Below, piece after piece: positions 27,750 through 36,738 of a DNA stretch of 41,594 nucleotides; position 1 is the stretch's first letter; each line of letters starts with the position of its first letter. The stretch is taken from NCBI RefSeq assembly GCF_028687955.1, contig NZ_JAQTZC010000012.1, positions 1 through 41,594 of the forward strand, given 5' to 3'. A program made the translations under genes and the position numbers. The notes beneath the pieces are model-generated. The model did not search any database and had not been told where the DNA came from. It saw only the letters and a list, made by a program, of their open reading frames with translations. The stretch is from Acidocella sp. (GTDB lineage Bacteria > Pseudomonadota > Alphaproteobacteria > Acetobacterales > Acetobacteraceae).

Positions 27750-28676
27750 CTATTCAGCCGGAACAATGCCTTCGGAATCTTTCGCATGACGGTAGGCGCG
27801 GTGCGATTCGATATTCTCCGGCTCAAGACCAAATGCAGTCTGGCGGGGGATGTTGTGACGGTTGATCTCGTCGAACTTCACGAAATAGGCCTTGTGCATC
27901 CGGTAGAACGGGATCTCCGGATAGAGGTGATGGACCAGGTGATAGTTCTGATAGACCAGCACCGGGGTCAGCAGCCACTCCCAGCCGAAACGCATGGTTG
28001 TCGCCATGTAGGGATCCTCATCCTGCGCAACCAGCGCGGGATAGTGCGGCAGGATCACGAAGACGATGGCAATAAGGAACAAAGTGATCCGCGACGGCAC
28101 AAACCAGAGCATGAACAGGTCAAGGCCATAGCCCAGGTACATAGCGGCGGCGAACAGGGCGGCCAGGAACGAATAGTACACGATCAGTTCAGTGCCATGC
28201 CGCTTGCGCACAGTCTGGCCATACTTGATGAAGTAGTAGATGTAGGCAGCATCAAAAAACGACCAGCGAAATGGCACCTGCCATAAGGGCGATTCATGCT
28301 CGAAGCGGTCAGGATCCATCGGCCCGTTGGCAAAGCTGTGATGCTTGTTGTGCACCCAGCGAAGCAGCACCATGGGTGCGTAGGGAAACAGGAAGAACAG
28401 CCCGATTGCCCCGATTGATTCGTTCACCCATTTGATGCGCGAGAGCGACATATGCGCCGCATCGTGAATCACGCTGAACAGGAGATAGGTGATGAGGCCA
28501 TTGGCAATGGCGCCAGTCCACAACGGAATCTTACCCGTCAGTGCCAGATACCAGACCCCGCCGATGCCGGCCATCGAGACGACGAACAGCAGGAATGTCG
28601 GCACGGCGAGAAGAGGCGGCTGGCGCAGCTGCTCGAAATAATCTTTTGTATTCTGCGGGAATGCGCTCACGTTCAT
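27750..28676 (-). CDS. Fatty acid desaturase family protein
   Basis: Histidine boxes HDAAH, HNKHH and HLVHH; four or more TM helices. Confidence 0.88.
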   Translation of the reverse strand: MNVSAFPQNTKDYFEQLRQPPLLAVPTFLLFVVSMAGIGGVWYLALTGKIPLWTGAIANGLITYLLFSVIHDAAHMSLSRIKWVNESIGAIGLFFLFPYAPMVLLRWVHNKHHSFANGPMDPDRFEHESPLWQVPFRWSFFDAAYIYYFIKYGQTVRKRHGTELIVYYSFLAALFAAAMYLGYGLDLFMLWFVPSRITLFLIAIVFVILPHYPALVAQDEDPYMATTMRFGWEWLLTPVLVYQNYHLVHHLYPEIPFYRMHKAYFVKFDEINRHNIPRQTAFGLEPENIESHRAYRHAKDSEGIVPAE

Positions 28677-28990
28677 TAGTCACCTCTCTTAAATTTCTTA
28701 AACCTTGTTTTTGTTTTCCGGAGCGAAGCATAGCCTCTGGCTTACCCCCCCCGCGCACAGGACTGTAGTTCAGAGTCAGCGAGAACCGCCGTAATCCCAC
28801 ATCCCGCACGCCAAAAATCTGAATGATATTACCAGCTCACTGGATAATATGCAATGGCGATCGGCCGCCTATCCAGGAAATGTCGACTTGTTTGGAACCA
28901 AACGCCGCCCGCCAAATTTTGTCAAACATTTCCGTTCCATGAACAACACGGCAATATTCATTGCTGGCGCCGCGGCACCGCAAATTATTT

Positions 28991-29043
28991 TATACCAGCC
29001 CGCCAAGAGCTTGACTCTCTGGATTTGGTGGCGGGCTGGTATA
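28991..29043. repeat. Inverted repeat A (15-bp arms)
   Basis: TATACCAGCCCGCCA (28991-29005) / TGGCGGGCTGGTATA (29029-29043). Confidence 0.85.
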
Positions 29044-29055
29044 AGCTCTTGATTT

Positions 29056-29087
29056 TGCGCGCGGCCGCCCCACCAGCCCCGCGCGCA
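29056..29087. repeat. Inverted repeat B (9-bp arms)
   Basis: TGCGCGCGG / CCGCGCGCA. Confidence 0.65.
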
Positions 29088-29116
29088 TACCAGTCAGCCT
29101 TAAGGCTGACTGGTAT
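29087..29116. repeat. Inverted repeat C (30-bp perfect palindrome)
   Basis: ATACCAGTCAGCCTT|AAGGCTGACTGGTAT. Confidence 0.9.
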
Positions 29117-29326
29117 TAATTGCAAATTCAACCACTTTTGTCCAAAATGAGTGTCATCAACAAGCATACGCAACAACAACACGAACTGTTGCCGGGGGCC
29201 GGGGGCGGCGCCACCATTATCAACGATTAATCAATCTGGGTCTTTAACATTGTGCGCGAGCTGGTTATTTCCGCCGCCGGACGCGACGCCACCCTGCCCT
29301 GGCCCCAGAAATCTGAACGTACCACT

Positions 29327-30223
29327 CTATTTGTGGATCATCGTCCCGATGCCGCCATCGGTGAAAAGCTCCAGCAGCAGCGCATGCGGCACCCTTCCAT
29401 CAAGGATCGTCGCCCCTTTGACCCCGAGCGTGACGGCCTCCATGCAGGTCTCCACCTTCGGGATCATCCCACCCGAGATGGTGCCATCGGCGATCAGCGC
29501 CTGGATCTGCGCCAGCGATAAATCCGGCATCAGTTTTTTGGTCTTGTCCAGCACACCGGGAACATCGGTGAGCATCAGCAGCCGGTTGGCGTTCAACGCG
29601 CCGGCGATGGCGCCCGCCGCCGTATCGGCATTGATATTATAAGTCTCGCCATTCTCGCCGGTGCCAACGGGCGCGATCACGGGGATCAGCCCGGCGCCGG
29701 TCAGCGCATGGATCACGCGCGTGTCGATGAAGGCGGGCTCGCCGACAAAGCCAAGATCCAGCACGCTCTCAATATGCGAATCCGGGTCCTTCTTGGTGCG
29801 GTGCATTTTGCGCGCGCGGATCAACCCGCCATCCTTGCCCGAAATCCCCACCGCCAGCGCGCCGGCGCGGTTGATCAACCCCGCCACCTGCTTGTTCACG
29901 CTGCCTGCCAGGACCATTTCCACCACCTCGACCATGGCGGCATCGGTCACGCGCAGCCCATCAATGAAGTTGGATTTAATCGCCAGCCGGTCCAGCATGG
30001 CGTTAATCTGCGGCCCGCCGCCATGCACGATCACCGGATTGATGCCGACCTGCTTGAGCAACGCGATGTCGCGGCCGAATTCGCCCGCCAGAATATCCTC
30101 ACCCATCGCATGCCCGCCGTATTTCACCACGATGGTGGCGCCCGCATAGCGGCGCAGAAACGGCAGCGCGCTGGCGACGATATGCGCCTGGGCGGCGGCG
30201 GATTTCAGCTCCTCGGTATTCAT
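29327..30223 (-). CDS. argB: Acetylglutamate kinase
   Basis: [13 protein letters not shown]...[19 protein letters not shown]...DVPGVLD...[16 protein letters not shown]. Start refined to 30223/30226. Confidence 0.96.
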   Translation of the reverse strand: MNTEELKSAAAQAHIVASALPFLRRYAGATIVVKYGGHAMGEDILAGEFGRDIALLKQVGINPVIVHGGGPQINAMLDRLAIKSNFIDGLRVTDAAMVEVVEMVLAGSVNKQVAGLINRAGALAVGISGKDGGLIRARKMHRTKKDPDSHIESVLDLGFVGEPAFIDTRVIHALTGAGLIPVIAPVGTGENGETYNINADTAAGAIAGALNANRLLMLTDVPGVLDKTKKLMPDLSLAQIQALIADGTISGGMIPKVETCMEAVTLGVKGATILDGRVPHALLLELFTDGGIGTMIHK

Positions 30224-30248
30224 CATGGCTCCTGGAAAAACTCTGCTG

Positions 30249-30947
30249 CTAAATAAAGCCCGCGATGCTGGCGCGCAAATCATCCATGCCAAGCCCCGTG
30301 GTGCTGGAAGTGGTGAGCACGAAGGGCAGCGCCGCCGGGTGCTCCTTCGCCAGCGCGGTGATCTCGTCCTGCTTGCGGCGCAGCGCCGCCGGCTTCACGT
30401 CATCAGCCTTGGTCAACACCAGCTGGTAGGCCACCGCCGACTGGTCGAGCAACTCCATCACCACCTCATCGGCGGGTTTAAGCTCGATGCGCGCGTCCAG
30501 CAGCAGAAACACCCGGCGCAGGTTCGGCCGCCCGCGCAAATAATCCAGCATCAGCCCCTGCCAGTCACGCTTGATGGCTTTGGGCGCCTCGGCATAGCCG
30601 TAGCCCGGCATGTCCACCAGCACGATGGGCGCGGATTCCATTTGGAAGAAATTCAACTGCCGGGTACGCCCCGGCTGGTGTGACACGCGCGCCAGCGCCT
30701 TGCGCCCCGTCAGCGCGTTCAGCAACGAGGATTTACCAACGTTTGAGCGTCCCGCGAAGGCGACCTCAATCCCGTTGGGCGCGGGCAGATGGTCGAGCGC
30801 CTGCGCCGCATAGAAAAATTCGCAATGCGAGGCGAAGAGTTTCCGCCCCGCCTCCAGTTGCTCCGAGCTGAAAGTCCCGGCCGCGAAAACTATGTTTTCG
30901 CCGTTACCGCCGCCCGTGGGTTGCCCGCCTGGCGCATGATCAGCCAT
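30249..30947 (-). CDS. engB: Ribosome biogenesis GTP-binding protein EngB/YsxC/YihA
   Basis: [41 protein letters not shown]...[13 protein letters not shown]...LTKADD. Start at 30947 or 30977. Confidence 0.95.
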   Translation of the reverse strand: MADHAPGGQPTGGGNGENIVFAAGTFSSEQLEAGRKLFASHCEFFYAAQALDHLPAPNGIEVAFAGRSNVGKSSLLNALTGRKALARVSHQPGRTRQLNFFQMESAPIVLVDMPGYGYAEAPKAIKRDWQGLMLDYLRGRPNLRRVFLLLDARIELKPADEVVMELLDQSAVAYQLVLTKADDVKPAALRRKQDEITALAKEHPAALPFVLTTSSTTGLGMDDLRASIAGFI

Positions 30948-32623
30948 TGTTGTCCTACCGAAAGAAGATTGTTCCAAGCCCAGTATAGCACAAGGCCGGA
31001 AGGAGAGCGCGCCAGCATGAAGGTGAATATCAGCGGCATGAACTGGAACATGCGCGCCTGCACAGGATCAGCCGGCGCCGGGTTGAGCCGTTGCTGAAGG
31101 TACATGGTGAAGCCCATGATGATCGGCAACGCACCGATATGCAGTAACGGGCTTATCGTGGTGGGGTCGAAAGGGATCAACCCGAACAGATTGAACAAAT
31201 TGGTGGGATCGGGCATCGAGAGGTCATGAATCCAGCCAAAGAAGGGTGCTTGGCGCATTTCGATGGTGATGAAGATGACCTTGTACAATGAGAAGAACAC
31301 CGGAATCTGCACCAGCATCGGTAAGCAGCCGGAGGCGGGGTTGATCTTCTCCGCCTTGTAGAGCGCCATGGTCTCCTGCTGGAGCTTGGCGTTATCATCC
31401 TTGTACTGCTCGCGCAGGGCTTTAATCTTGGGCTGCACCAGCTTCATCTTGCCCATCGAGCGATAGGAGTAGCTCGCCAGCGGGAAGAACAGCAGCTTGA
31501 TGCCGACCGTGAACACGATGATCGCCAGGCCGAAATTGCCGAGCAGCGAGTTCAGCCAGTCAAGCGCGAAGAAGATCGGCTTGGTGATGATGTAGAGATG
31601 CCCGAAATCCACCGCCTTATAGAAATCGGGGATGCCGAATTCGCTCTGATACGCATCGAGGATCTTCACCACTTTCGCACCGGTGAACAGATGGCTGGTC
31701 AGGCTCGCCGTGGCGCCTGCCGCCACGGTCTGCGGGTCCGCGGTGATGAACGAGGTCTGATACGCGCCACCGCCGCCATCGCTGACCGTGCCATAGCTCA
31801 TGCTGCCAGTGAACTTCACCGCCTGATCAGGCGCCAAGGCGGTCAGCCAGTATTTATCGGTGATGCCGATCCAGCCGCCGGGGCTGGTCTCGCTATAGGC
31901 GACGCCGCCGACCGCCTTCTCGCCATCAGACTTCAAGGATTTATAGGATTCCTGCTTCAGCGTCTTGTTGAACACACCGAGCGGGCCATCAAACAATATA
32001 TAGGTCGTGGGCTCGGCTGGCACATAATCGCGTACGACGCGCGACCACGGAAACAGTTTTACCGCCGCGCCGGTGTGGTTCAGCACCTGCTGGTTCACCG
32101 TGAACATGTAATTGTCATCAACCGAAAGGATCAGCTGAAAGGTCAGCCCCTGACCGTTATCCCAGGAGAGCGTCACCGGCGTCTGCGGCGTGAGCTTAGC
32201 GGCGCTCGCGGTCCACAGCGTGGAGTCACCGGGCACTTTCACACCACCAACCGGGGTCCAGCCAAACTGCACATAGCTCGGCTTCGGCCCGCCGCGCGGT
32301 CCGAGGATCTGCACCAGCGGCGAATTCTTGGCGATCGTCTCGTGATAGTTTTTCAGCACGACATCGTCGAACACCGCGCCGGTCAGCACCACGCTGCCGG
32401 AGAGCTTCGGCGCGTCAACCGGCAGGCTTGGCCCGGTGGCCACGGCCACCGCCGCCGGACTGGCCGCACTGGCGGGCGCGCCGCTCGCGCCCTGCACCTG
32501 CGTTGTGCTCTGCGTTGTTGGCACGGGCGCCGGATGCGGCAAATATTTCTGGAACGCGTACTGAAACACCAGCATGATGCCGAGTGACAGGGCGATGGCA
32601 AGCATCAGGCGCTTCTGGTCCAT
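30890..32623 (-). CDS. yidC: Membrane protein insertase YidC
   Basis: MDQKRLMLAIALSLGIMLVFQYAF; periplasmic domain; YSYRSMGKMKLVQPKIKALREQYKDD...NPASGCLPMLVQIPVFFSLYKV. Confidence 0.97.
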   Translation of the reverse strand: MDQKRLMLAIALSLGIMLVFQYAFQKYLPHPAPVPTTQSTTQVQGASGAPASAASPAAVAVATGPSLPVDAPKLSGSVVLTGAVFDDVVLKNYHETIAKNSPLVQILGPRGGPKPSYVQFGWTPVGGVKVPGDSTLWTASAAKLTPQTPVTLSWDNGQGLTFQLILSVDDNYMFTVNQQVLNHTGAAVKLFPWSRVVRDYVPAEPTTYILFDGPLGVFNKTLKQESYKSLKSDGEKAVGGVAYSETSPGGWIGITDKYWLTALAPDQAVKFTGSMSYGTVSDGGGGAYQTSFITADPQTVAAGATASLTSHLFTGAKVVKILDAYQSEFGIPDFYKAVDFGHLYIITKPIFFALDWLNSLLGNFGLAIIVFTVGIKLLFFPLASYSYRSMGKMKLVQPKIKALREQYKDDNAKLQQETMALYKAEKINPASGCLPMLVQIPVFFSLYKVIFITIEMRQAPFFGWIHDLSMPDPTNLFNLFGLIPFDPTTISPLLHIGALPIIMGFTMYLQQRLNPAPADPVQARMFQFMPLIFTFMLARSPSGLVLYWAWNNLLSVGQQWLIMRQAGNPRAAVTAKT

Positions 32624-32629
32624 GGGGCT

Positions 32630-32863
32630 TTACGAGTCCTTGAGTGGTGGAACCGGGTCGAAGCCGCCCGGATGCCAGGGATGGCAGCGCAAAATCCGGC
32701 GCCCGGCCAGCAAACTGCCGCGCCCGGCGCCGTGCGTGCAAATCGCCTCCCGCGCATAGGCGCTGCAGGAGGGGTAAAAACGGCAATTCGCGCCGATCAC
32801 AGGGCGCAATGTTAGTTCATAGACGCGGATCGCACCCGAGAGCATATAGGCCGCCGGGCTCAC
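32630..32863 (-). CDS. yidD: Membrane protein insertion efficiency factor YidD
   Basis: YELTLRPVIGANCRFYPSCSAYAREAICTHGAGRGSLLAGRRILRCHPWHPGGFDPVP. Confidence 0.97.
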   Translation of the reverse strand: MSPAAYMLSGAIRVYELTLRPVIGANCRFYPSCSAYAREAICTHGAGRGSLLAGRRILRCHPWHPGGFDPVPPLKDS

Positions 32864-33204
32864 TTGCGGCCCTCCGCGAGCGCCAATTCAATACCGGCGC
32901 ATAATTTTTCAAACGGCAACTGCTCCGTTTCCTGCCGGCAGATCAACACCAGCTCAATGCCAGAGAGATCACGCCCGGCCAAAACCAGCCGCGCAGCCTC
33001 TTTCAGCCGCCGCCGCGCGCGGTTGCGCGCCACGGCGTTGCCGATTTTCTTGGTGGCGGTGTAGCCGGTCCGCAAAGGGGCCTGGCCTCCGGTGGCGCAA
33101 AATTGCATCACGAAACCAGGTTTTGCGATTTTCCGCCCGCGCGAGGCCATACGCAGAAACTCCGCGCGGCGCTTAAACGTTTCCGGTGGAGACAATGCGG
33201 GCAT
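32860..33204 (-). CDS. rnpA: Ribonuclease P protein component
   Basis: GYTATKKIGNAVARNRARRRLKEAARLV; position between rpmH and yidD. Confidence 0.95.
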   Translation of the reverse strand: MPALSPPETFKRRAEFLRMASRGRKIAKPGFVMQFCATGGQAPLRTGYTATKKIGNAVARNRARRRLKEAARLVLAGRDLSGIELVLICRQETEQLPFEKLCAGIELALAEGRK

Positions 33205-33240
33205 TGTCAGGCCCTTAAAGGCGCGCGGGAGGAGAGGAAA

Positions 33241-33375
33241 TCAGGCAGAAAGTTTAGCGCGGCCTTTGGCACGGCGGTTGGCGATAACCTTGCGGCCGCC
33301 AACGGTTGCCATGCGGGCGCGGAAACCATGCCGGCGCTTGCGGACAAGTTTGGAAGGTTGATAGGTCCGTTTCAC
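33241..33375 (-). CDS. rpmH: 50S ribosomal protein L34 (GTG start; absent from supplied ORF track)
   Basis: (V/M)[43 protein letters not shown], 44 aa. Confidence 0.97.
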   Translation of the reverse strand: MKRTYQPSKLVRKRRHGFRARMATVGGRKVIANRRAKGRAKLSA

Positions 33376-33539
33376 GTGATTCACTCCGGCGATAGCTAAT
33401 ATAAGCTGATAAAACAGGTTTCGGCCGAACCGTCCCCGGTCCGGCGCAACGAGGCCGGGGTATAGGCGGCGCGCGGCGCGCCGTCAATGCAAAGGCGCCG
33501 GCGCTTGCTCTGGCCCGCTACAAAGTGCAGCTTGCTCCC

Positions 33540-34466
33540 ATGCATATATCCTCAGCGACTCGGCCGCGCACCGTTCTGGCCCTGCAAGGGGGCGGGGCGC
33601 ATGGCGCCTTCACCTGGGGCGCGCTGGACCGCCTTTTGGAGGACGGGCTGACCTTCTCCGCCGTCACCGGCGTCTCCTCCGGCGCGATGATCGCCGCCAT
33701 GGCGGTACAGGGCTACGTCCATAACGGGCCGAAGGGCGCGCGCGCCGCGGTCAGCAAATTATGGCACCGGGTCTCCGAGGCGCATGTTTTCGGCCCCGTG
33801 AACGCTTCGATGGACTGGCTCTGGGGCTGGGACAAGGGAATGGAACTGGGCAACGAGATGGCCTGGGCCGGCATCACCAGCGCGTTGCGCCTCTTCAACC
33901 CCGGCCAACTCAACCCCTTCGGGCAGAATCCGCTCGGCCCCCTGCTCGCCGAACTGCTGGACCTGGACGCCATCTGCAGTGCCGATGCGCCGCGCCTCTA
34001 CGTCGCCGCAACCGATGTCGAATCCGGCGCCGCGAAAATATTCGACAACAGCGAAATGAGCGTTGACGTGCTGCTGGCCTCGGCCTGCATCCCGATGATG
34101 TTCCCTGCCGTGAGCATCGACGGGCGCCACTATTGGGACGGCGGCTACTCCTGCAACCCGGCCCTCGCCCCCGTGCTCTCTCCCCGCCCGGAGCGGCTGG
34201 TGTTGATCCGCGCGCAACCGCGTGTGCGCAAGGGCGTGCCCAACAGCACGGCTGACATTGTCCACCGCCTGCATGAAATCGCCTTCCAGGCCCCGCTGGA
34301 CGCAGAGGTTGCGCTGCTGCCCAAGCAGGTCCGGCTGCTCGATATTTCCGCCGACGCCGCGCTTGCCCGCCATCCGCTGACCTCCAAGATGAACACCGAG
34401 AGAACCTTCCTCGACAATTTGTTCATCGCCGGACGGGAGGCTGCCGGAATCGTCCTTTCCGCATGA
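33540..34466 (+). CDS. Patatin-like phospholipase family protein
   Basis: TVLALQGGGAHGAFTWGALDRLLEDG (oxyanion GGG.hG), GVSSGAMIAA (GxSxG), DGGYSCNP (DGG). Confidence 0.92.
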   Translation: MHISSATRPRTVLALQGGGAHGAFTWGALDRLLEDGLTFSAVTGVSSGAMIAAMAVQGYVHNGPKGARAAVSKLWHRVSEAHVFGPVNASMDWLWGWDKGMELGNEMAWAGITSALRLFNPGQLNPFGQNPLGPLLAELLDLDAICSADAPRLYVAATDVESGAAKIFDNSEMSVDVLLASACIPMMFPAVSIDGRHYWDGGYSCNPALAPVLSPRPERLVLIRAQPRVRKGVPNSTADIVHRLHEIAFQAPLDAEVALLPKQVRLLDISADAALARHPLTSKMNTERTFLDNLFIAGREAAGIVLSA

Positions 34467-35950
34467 GGCGCCCCGTGCGCAAAAGCTTCATGCGCCACCT
34501 CCAGCTTGAGCTGTTCGGCACCAGCCTCTCGGGCCGTGTGCTTTGGCTGACCGTGGCGATCATTCTCGCTGTCGAGCTGGTGGTACTCACGCCAAGCCTG
34601 GGCACTGAGCGCCAGAGCTGGATGTGGCAACGCATAAGCCTGGCGCATATCGCAGCACTCTCGGCCGGCGCTTCACAAAATGGCGGTCCCATGCCGGCGG
34701 CCTATCAGCAGCTGGCGCAGCAAACAGGCATCGAATCGATCAAGCTGACCGAGCCGGACGGCACAGTGCTGCAAATCCTCCCCCTCCACCCCACGCCACC
34801 GGCACGGGTGCTCTATCTGGCTGGTGAAACCGTCCTTCACAGCACCTGGTGCGCCATCAGGTGTATCGCGGGGCTGGAGAGCGCGCCGGTGGAGGTGATT
34901 GCGCCAAGCCCTCTGCAGAACAACATAATGGTCGAAATTCAGGTCAACGGCGCCGGTCTGAGCCAAGAGTTGCGCAATTATGCCTCGCACCTGGCGGCAA
35001 TCTCGGCCGTCGTCGCGCTGGTGACCGGGCTGTTGGTGTTCGCCGCTCTCAACCGGCTGCTGGTTCGCCCCTTGCGGATTATGACCGAGAGCATCTCCGG
35101 CTTCCACAACGACCCGGAGCACACCGGGCAAGGCGCGCTGACCGCGCTGGCCAGCCGGGGCGACGATGAAGTCGCCGAGGCCGCGCAGGAGCTGAAAACC
35201 ATGCTCGAGACAATGCGCGCCGCCCTATGGCGCAACGCCCGCCTCGCCGCCCTGGGCACCTCGGTCACAAAAATAAGCCATGACCTGCGCAACATCCTGA
35301 GTTCTGCGCTGCTCGTTTCCGGTCATTTACAGGACAGCACCGACCCCACGGTCCAACGCGCCGCGCGCACGCTGATCCCGGCGGTGGAACGCGCCGCCCA
35401 GCTGGTCAGCCAAACCGTGGATTTCGCGCGCGAAGGGCCGCCCGCGCTCACCCGCACGCCTGTCTGCCTGCGCGAGGTGGTGGACGAAGCCACCCAGGTG
35501 GTCCGCCCGGACGGCACCGGCATCACTATCGAGAATCTTGTACCCGCCAGTCTGGTCCTGCCGCTGGACCGCATGCATATTTACCGTGTGCTGCTCAACC
35601 TGCTGCGCAACGCGGCCGAGGCAGGCGCCAAGGCCGCAGTGGTGACCGCAGAGACCAAACCCGGCGCCAACAAAATCGTCGTAACCGATTACGGCCCCGG
35701 CCTGCCCCCGCGCGTGCTGCAAAATCTGTTCAAGCCTTTCTCCGGCTCGGGACGCCAGGGCAGCTCAGGACTCGGCCTTGTCATCGCCCGCGACCTCATG
35801 CGCGCCCAGGGCGGCGAGCTGAGTCTGGCGCAAACCGGCCCCTTGGGCACGGTATTTGTCCTCGAACTCTCGGGTAGCGATGCCACTGCCCTTGCCATCC
35901 CTCTCGCCCCGGCAGGCCATAACCACACCAATCCGATAGAGATTTTCTAA
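34463..35950 (+). CDS. Sensor histidine kinase (membrane, HAMP-like, HATPase_c)
   Basis: ISHDLRNILSSALLVSGHL H-box; LLNLLRNAAEAG N-box; VTDYGPGLPPRVLQNLFKPFSGSGRQGSSGLGLVIARDL G-box; two TM segments. Confidence 0.9.
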   Translation: MRRPVRKSFMRHLQLELFGTSLSGRVLWLTVAIILAVELVVLTPSLGTERQSWMWQRISLAHIAALSAGASQNGGPMPAAYQQLAQQTGIESIKLTEPDGTVLQILPLHPTPPARVLYLAGETVLHSTWCAIRCIAGLESAPVEVIAPSPLQNNIMVEIQVNGAGLSQELRNYASHLAAISAVVALVTGLLVFAALNRLLVRPLRIMTESISGFHNDPEHTGQGALTALASRGDDEVAEAAQELKTMLETMRAALWRNARLAALGTSVTKISHDLRNILSSALLVSGHLQDSTDPTVQRAARTLIPAVERAAQLVSQTVDFAREGPPALTRTPVCLREVVDEATQVVRPDGTGITIENLVPASLVLPLDRMHIYRVLLNLLRNAAEAGAKAAVVTAETKPGANKIVVTDYGPGLPPRVLQNLFKPFSGSGRQGSSGLGLVIARDLMRAQGGELSLAQTGPLGTVFVLELSGSDATALAIPLAPAGHNHTNPIEIF

Positions 35951-35988
35951 GTTTCACTTTGCGATAATCCAGCCTGAAGCGCTAAATG

Positions 35989-36012
35989 TTTTTGTCTTAC
36001 ATAAGACAAAAA
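35989..36012. promoter_or_regulatory. Operator-like inverted repeat upstream of the cysG-like gene
   Basis: TTTTTGTCTTA-CA-TAAGACAAAAA, 11-bp perfect arms. Confidence 0.5.
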
Positions 36013-36075
36013 GAAGAATATGCTTATTTCTCTCGCCTCATTGATCTTGGAGAAAAAATCATTTTCTAAGAGTTC

Positions 36076-36651
36076 ATGATTCCCTTGGCCATCGACCCGA
36101 AACACCTCCAGCTTGCCGTTGCCGGCAATGGCGCGCTCACCCTGCGCCGGCTGCTGGCGTTGCGCCGCGCGGGGGCCGAAGCCGTCCTCGTGTTCGCCGA
36201 TGCACCCACGCCGGCCCTAGCCGCAGCGGCGGGGGCGTTCCTCCGCCCTTGCCTGCCCGATGACGACGCCCTGGCCAAATTGCACCTGCTCTGGATCAGC
36301 GATCTGCCCGAACCGCTCGCCACCGGGCTGGCACAGGCCGCACGCACGGCGCGCGTGCTGGTGAATGTCGAGGATGTCCCCTCCGGCTGCGACTTCCATT
36401 CAGTCGCTGAAGTGCGGCGCGGAGACCTGCTCATCACCGTCTCCACCAACGGCGCCGCCCCTGGCTTGGCGCGGGGCGTCCGGCGCGGTCTGGAAGCCTG
36501 TTTCGGCCCTGAATGGGGCGCGCGGGTGGAGGAAATCGCCGCCCTGCGCCACCGCTGGCGCGCGGAGGGGCTGAGCATGCCCGAGATCAGCCAGCGCATC
36601 GAGACCCTGCTGACGGAACGCTGTTGGCTCTCCTGCCCCACCCCCCGTTAA
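36076..36651 (+). CDS. Precorrin-2 dehydrogenase/sirohydrochlorin ferrochelatase-like (CysG N-domain)
   Basis: IDPKHLQLAVAGNGALTLRRLLALRRAGAEAVLVFA...VLVNVEDVPSGCDFHSVAEVRRGDLLITVSTNGAAPGLARGVRRGLE. Confidence 0.85.
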   Translation: MIPLAIDPKHLQLAVAGNGALTLRRLLALRRAGAEAVLVFADAPTPALAAAAGAFLRPCLPDDDALAKLHLLWISDLPEPLATGLAQAARTARVLVNVEDVPSGCDFHSVAEVRRGDLLITVSTNGAAPGLARGVRRGLEACFGPEWGARVEEIAALRHRWRAEGLSMPEISQRIETLLTERCWLSCPTPR

Positions 36652-36681
36652 GTTCACCTTCTTTGTTCTTAGGTATCCGCC

Positions 36682-36738
36682 ATGACCACCCTTCCCCTCC
36701 CGCCCCTGACCTGGCAAAACATCAAGGACGCCGCGTGA
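36682..36738 (+). CDS. Short leader-like ORF overlapping the cysH start
   Basis: MTTLPLPPLTWQNIKDAA*; TGATG stop/start overlap with cysH. Confidence 0.35.
   Translation: MTTLPLPPLTWQNIKDAA

Noticed and set aside
28939-29052. 37-aa ORF MNNTAIFIAGAAAPQIILYQPAKSLTLWIWWRAGISS* through inverted repeat A
   Set aside because: Its sequence is dictated by the palindrome arms; more likely a by-product of the repeat than a coding gene.
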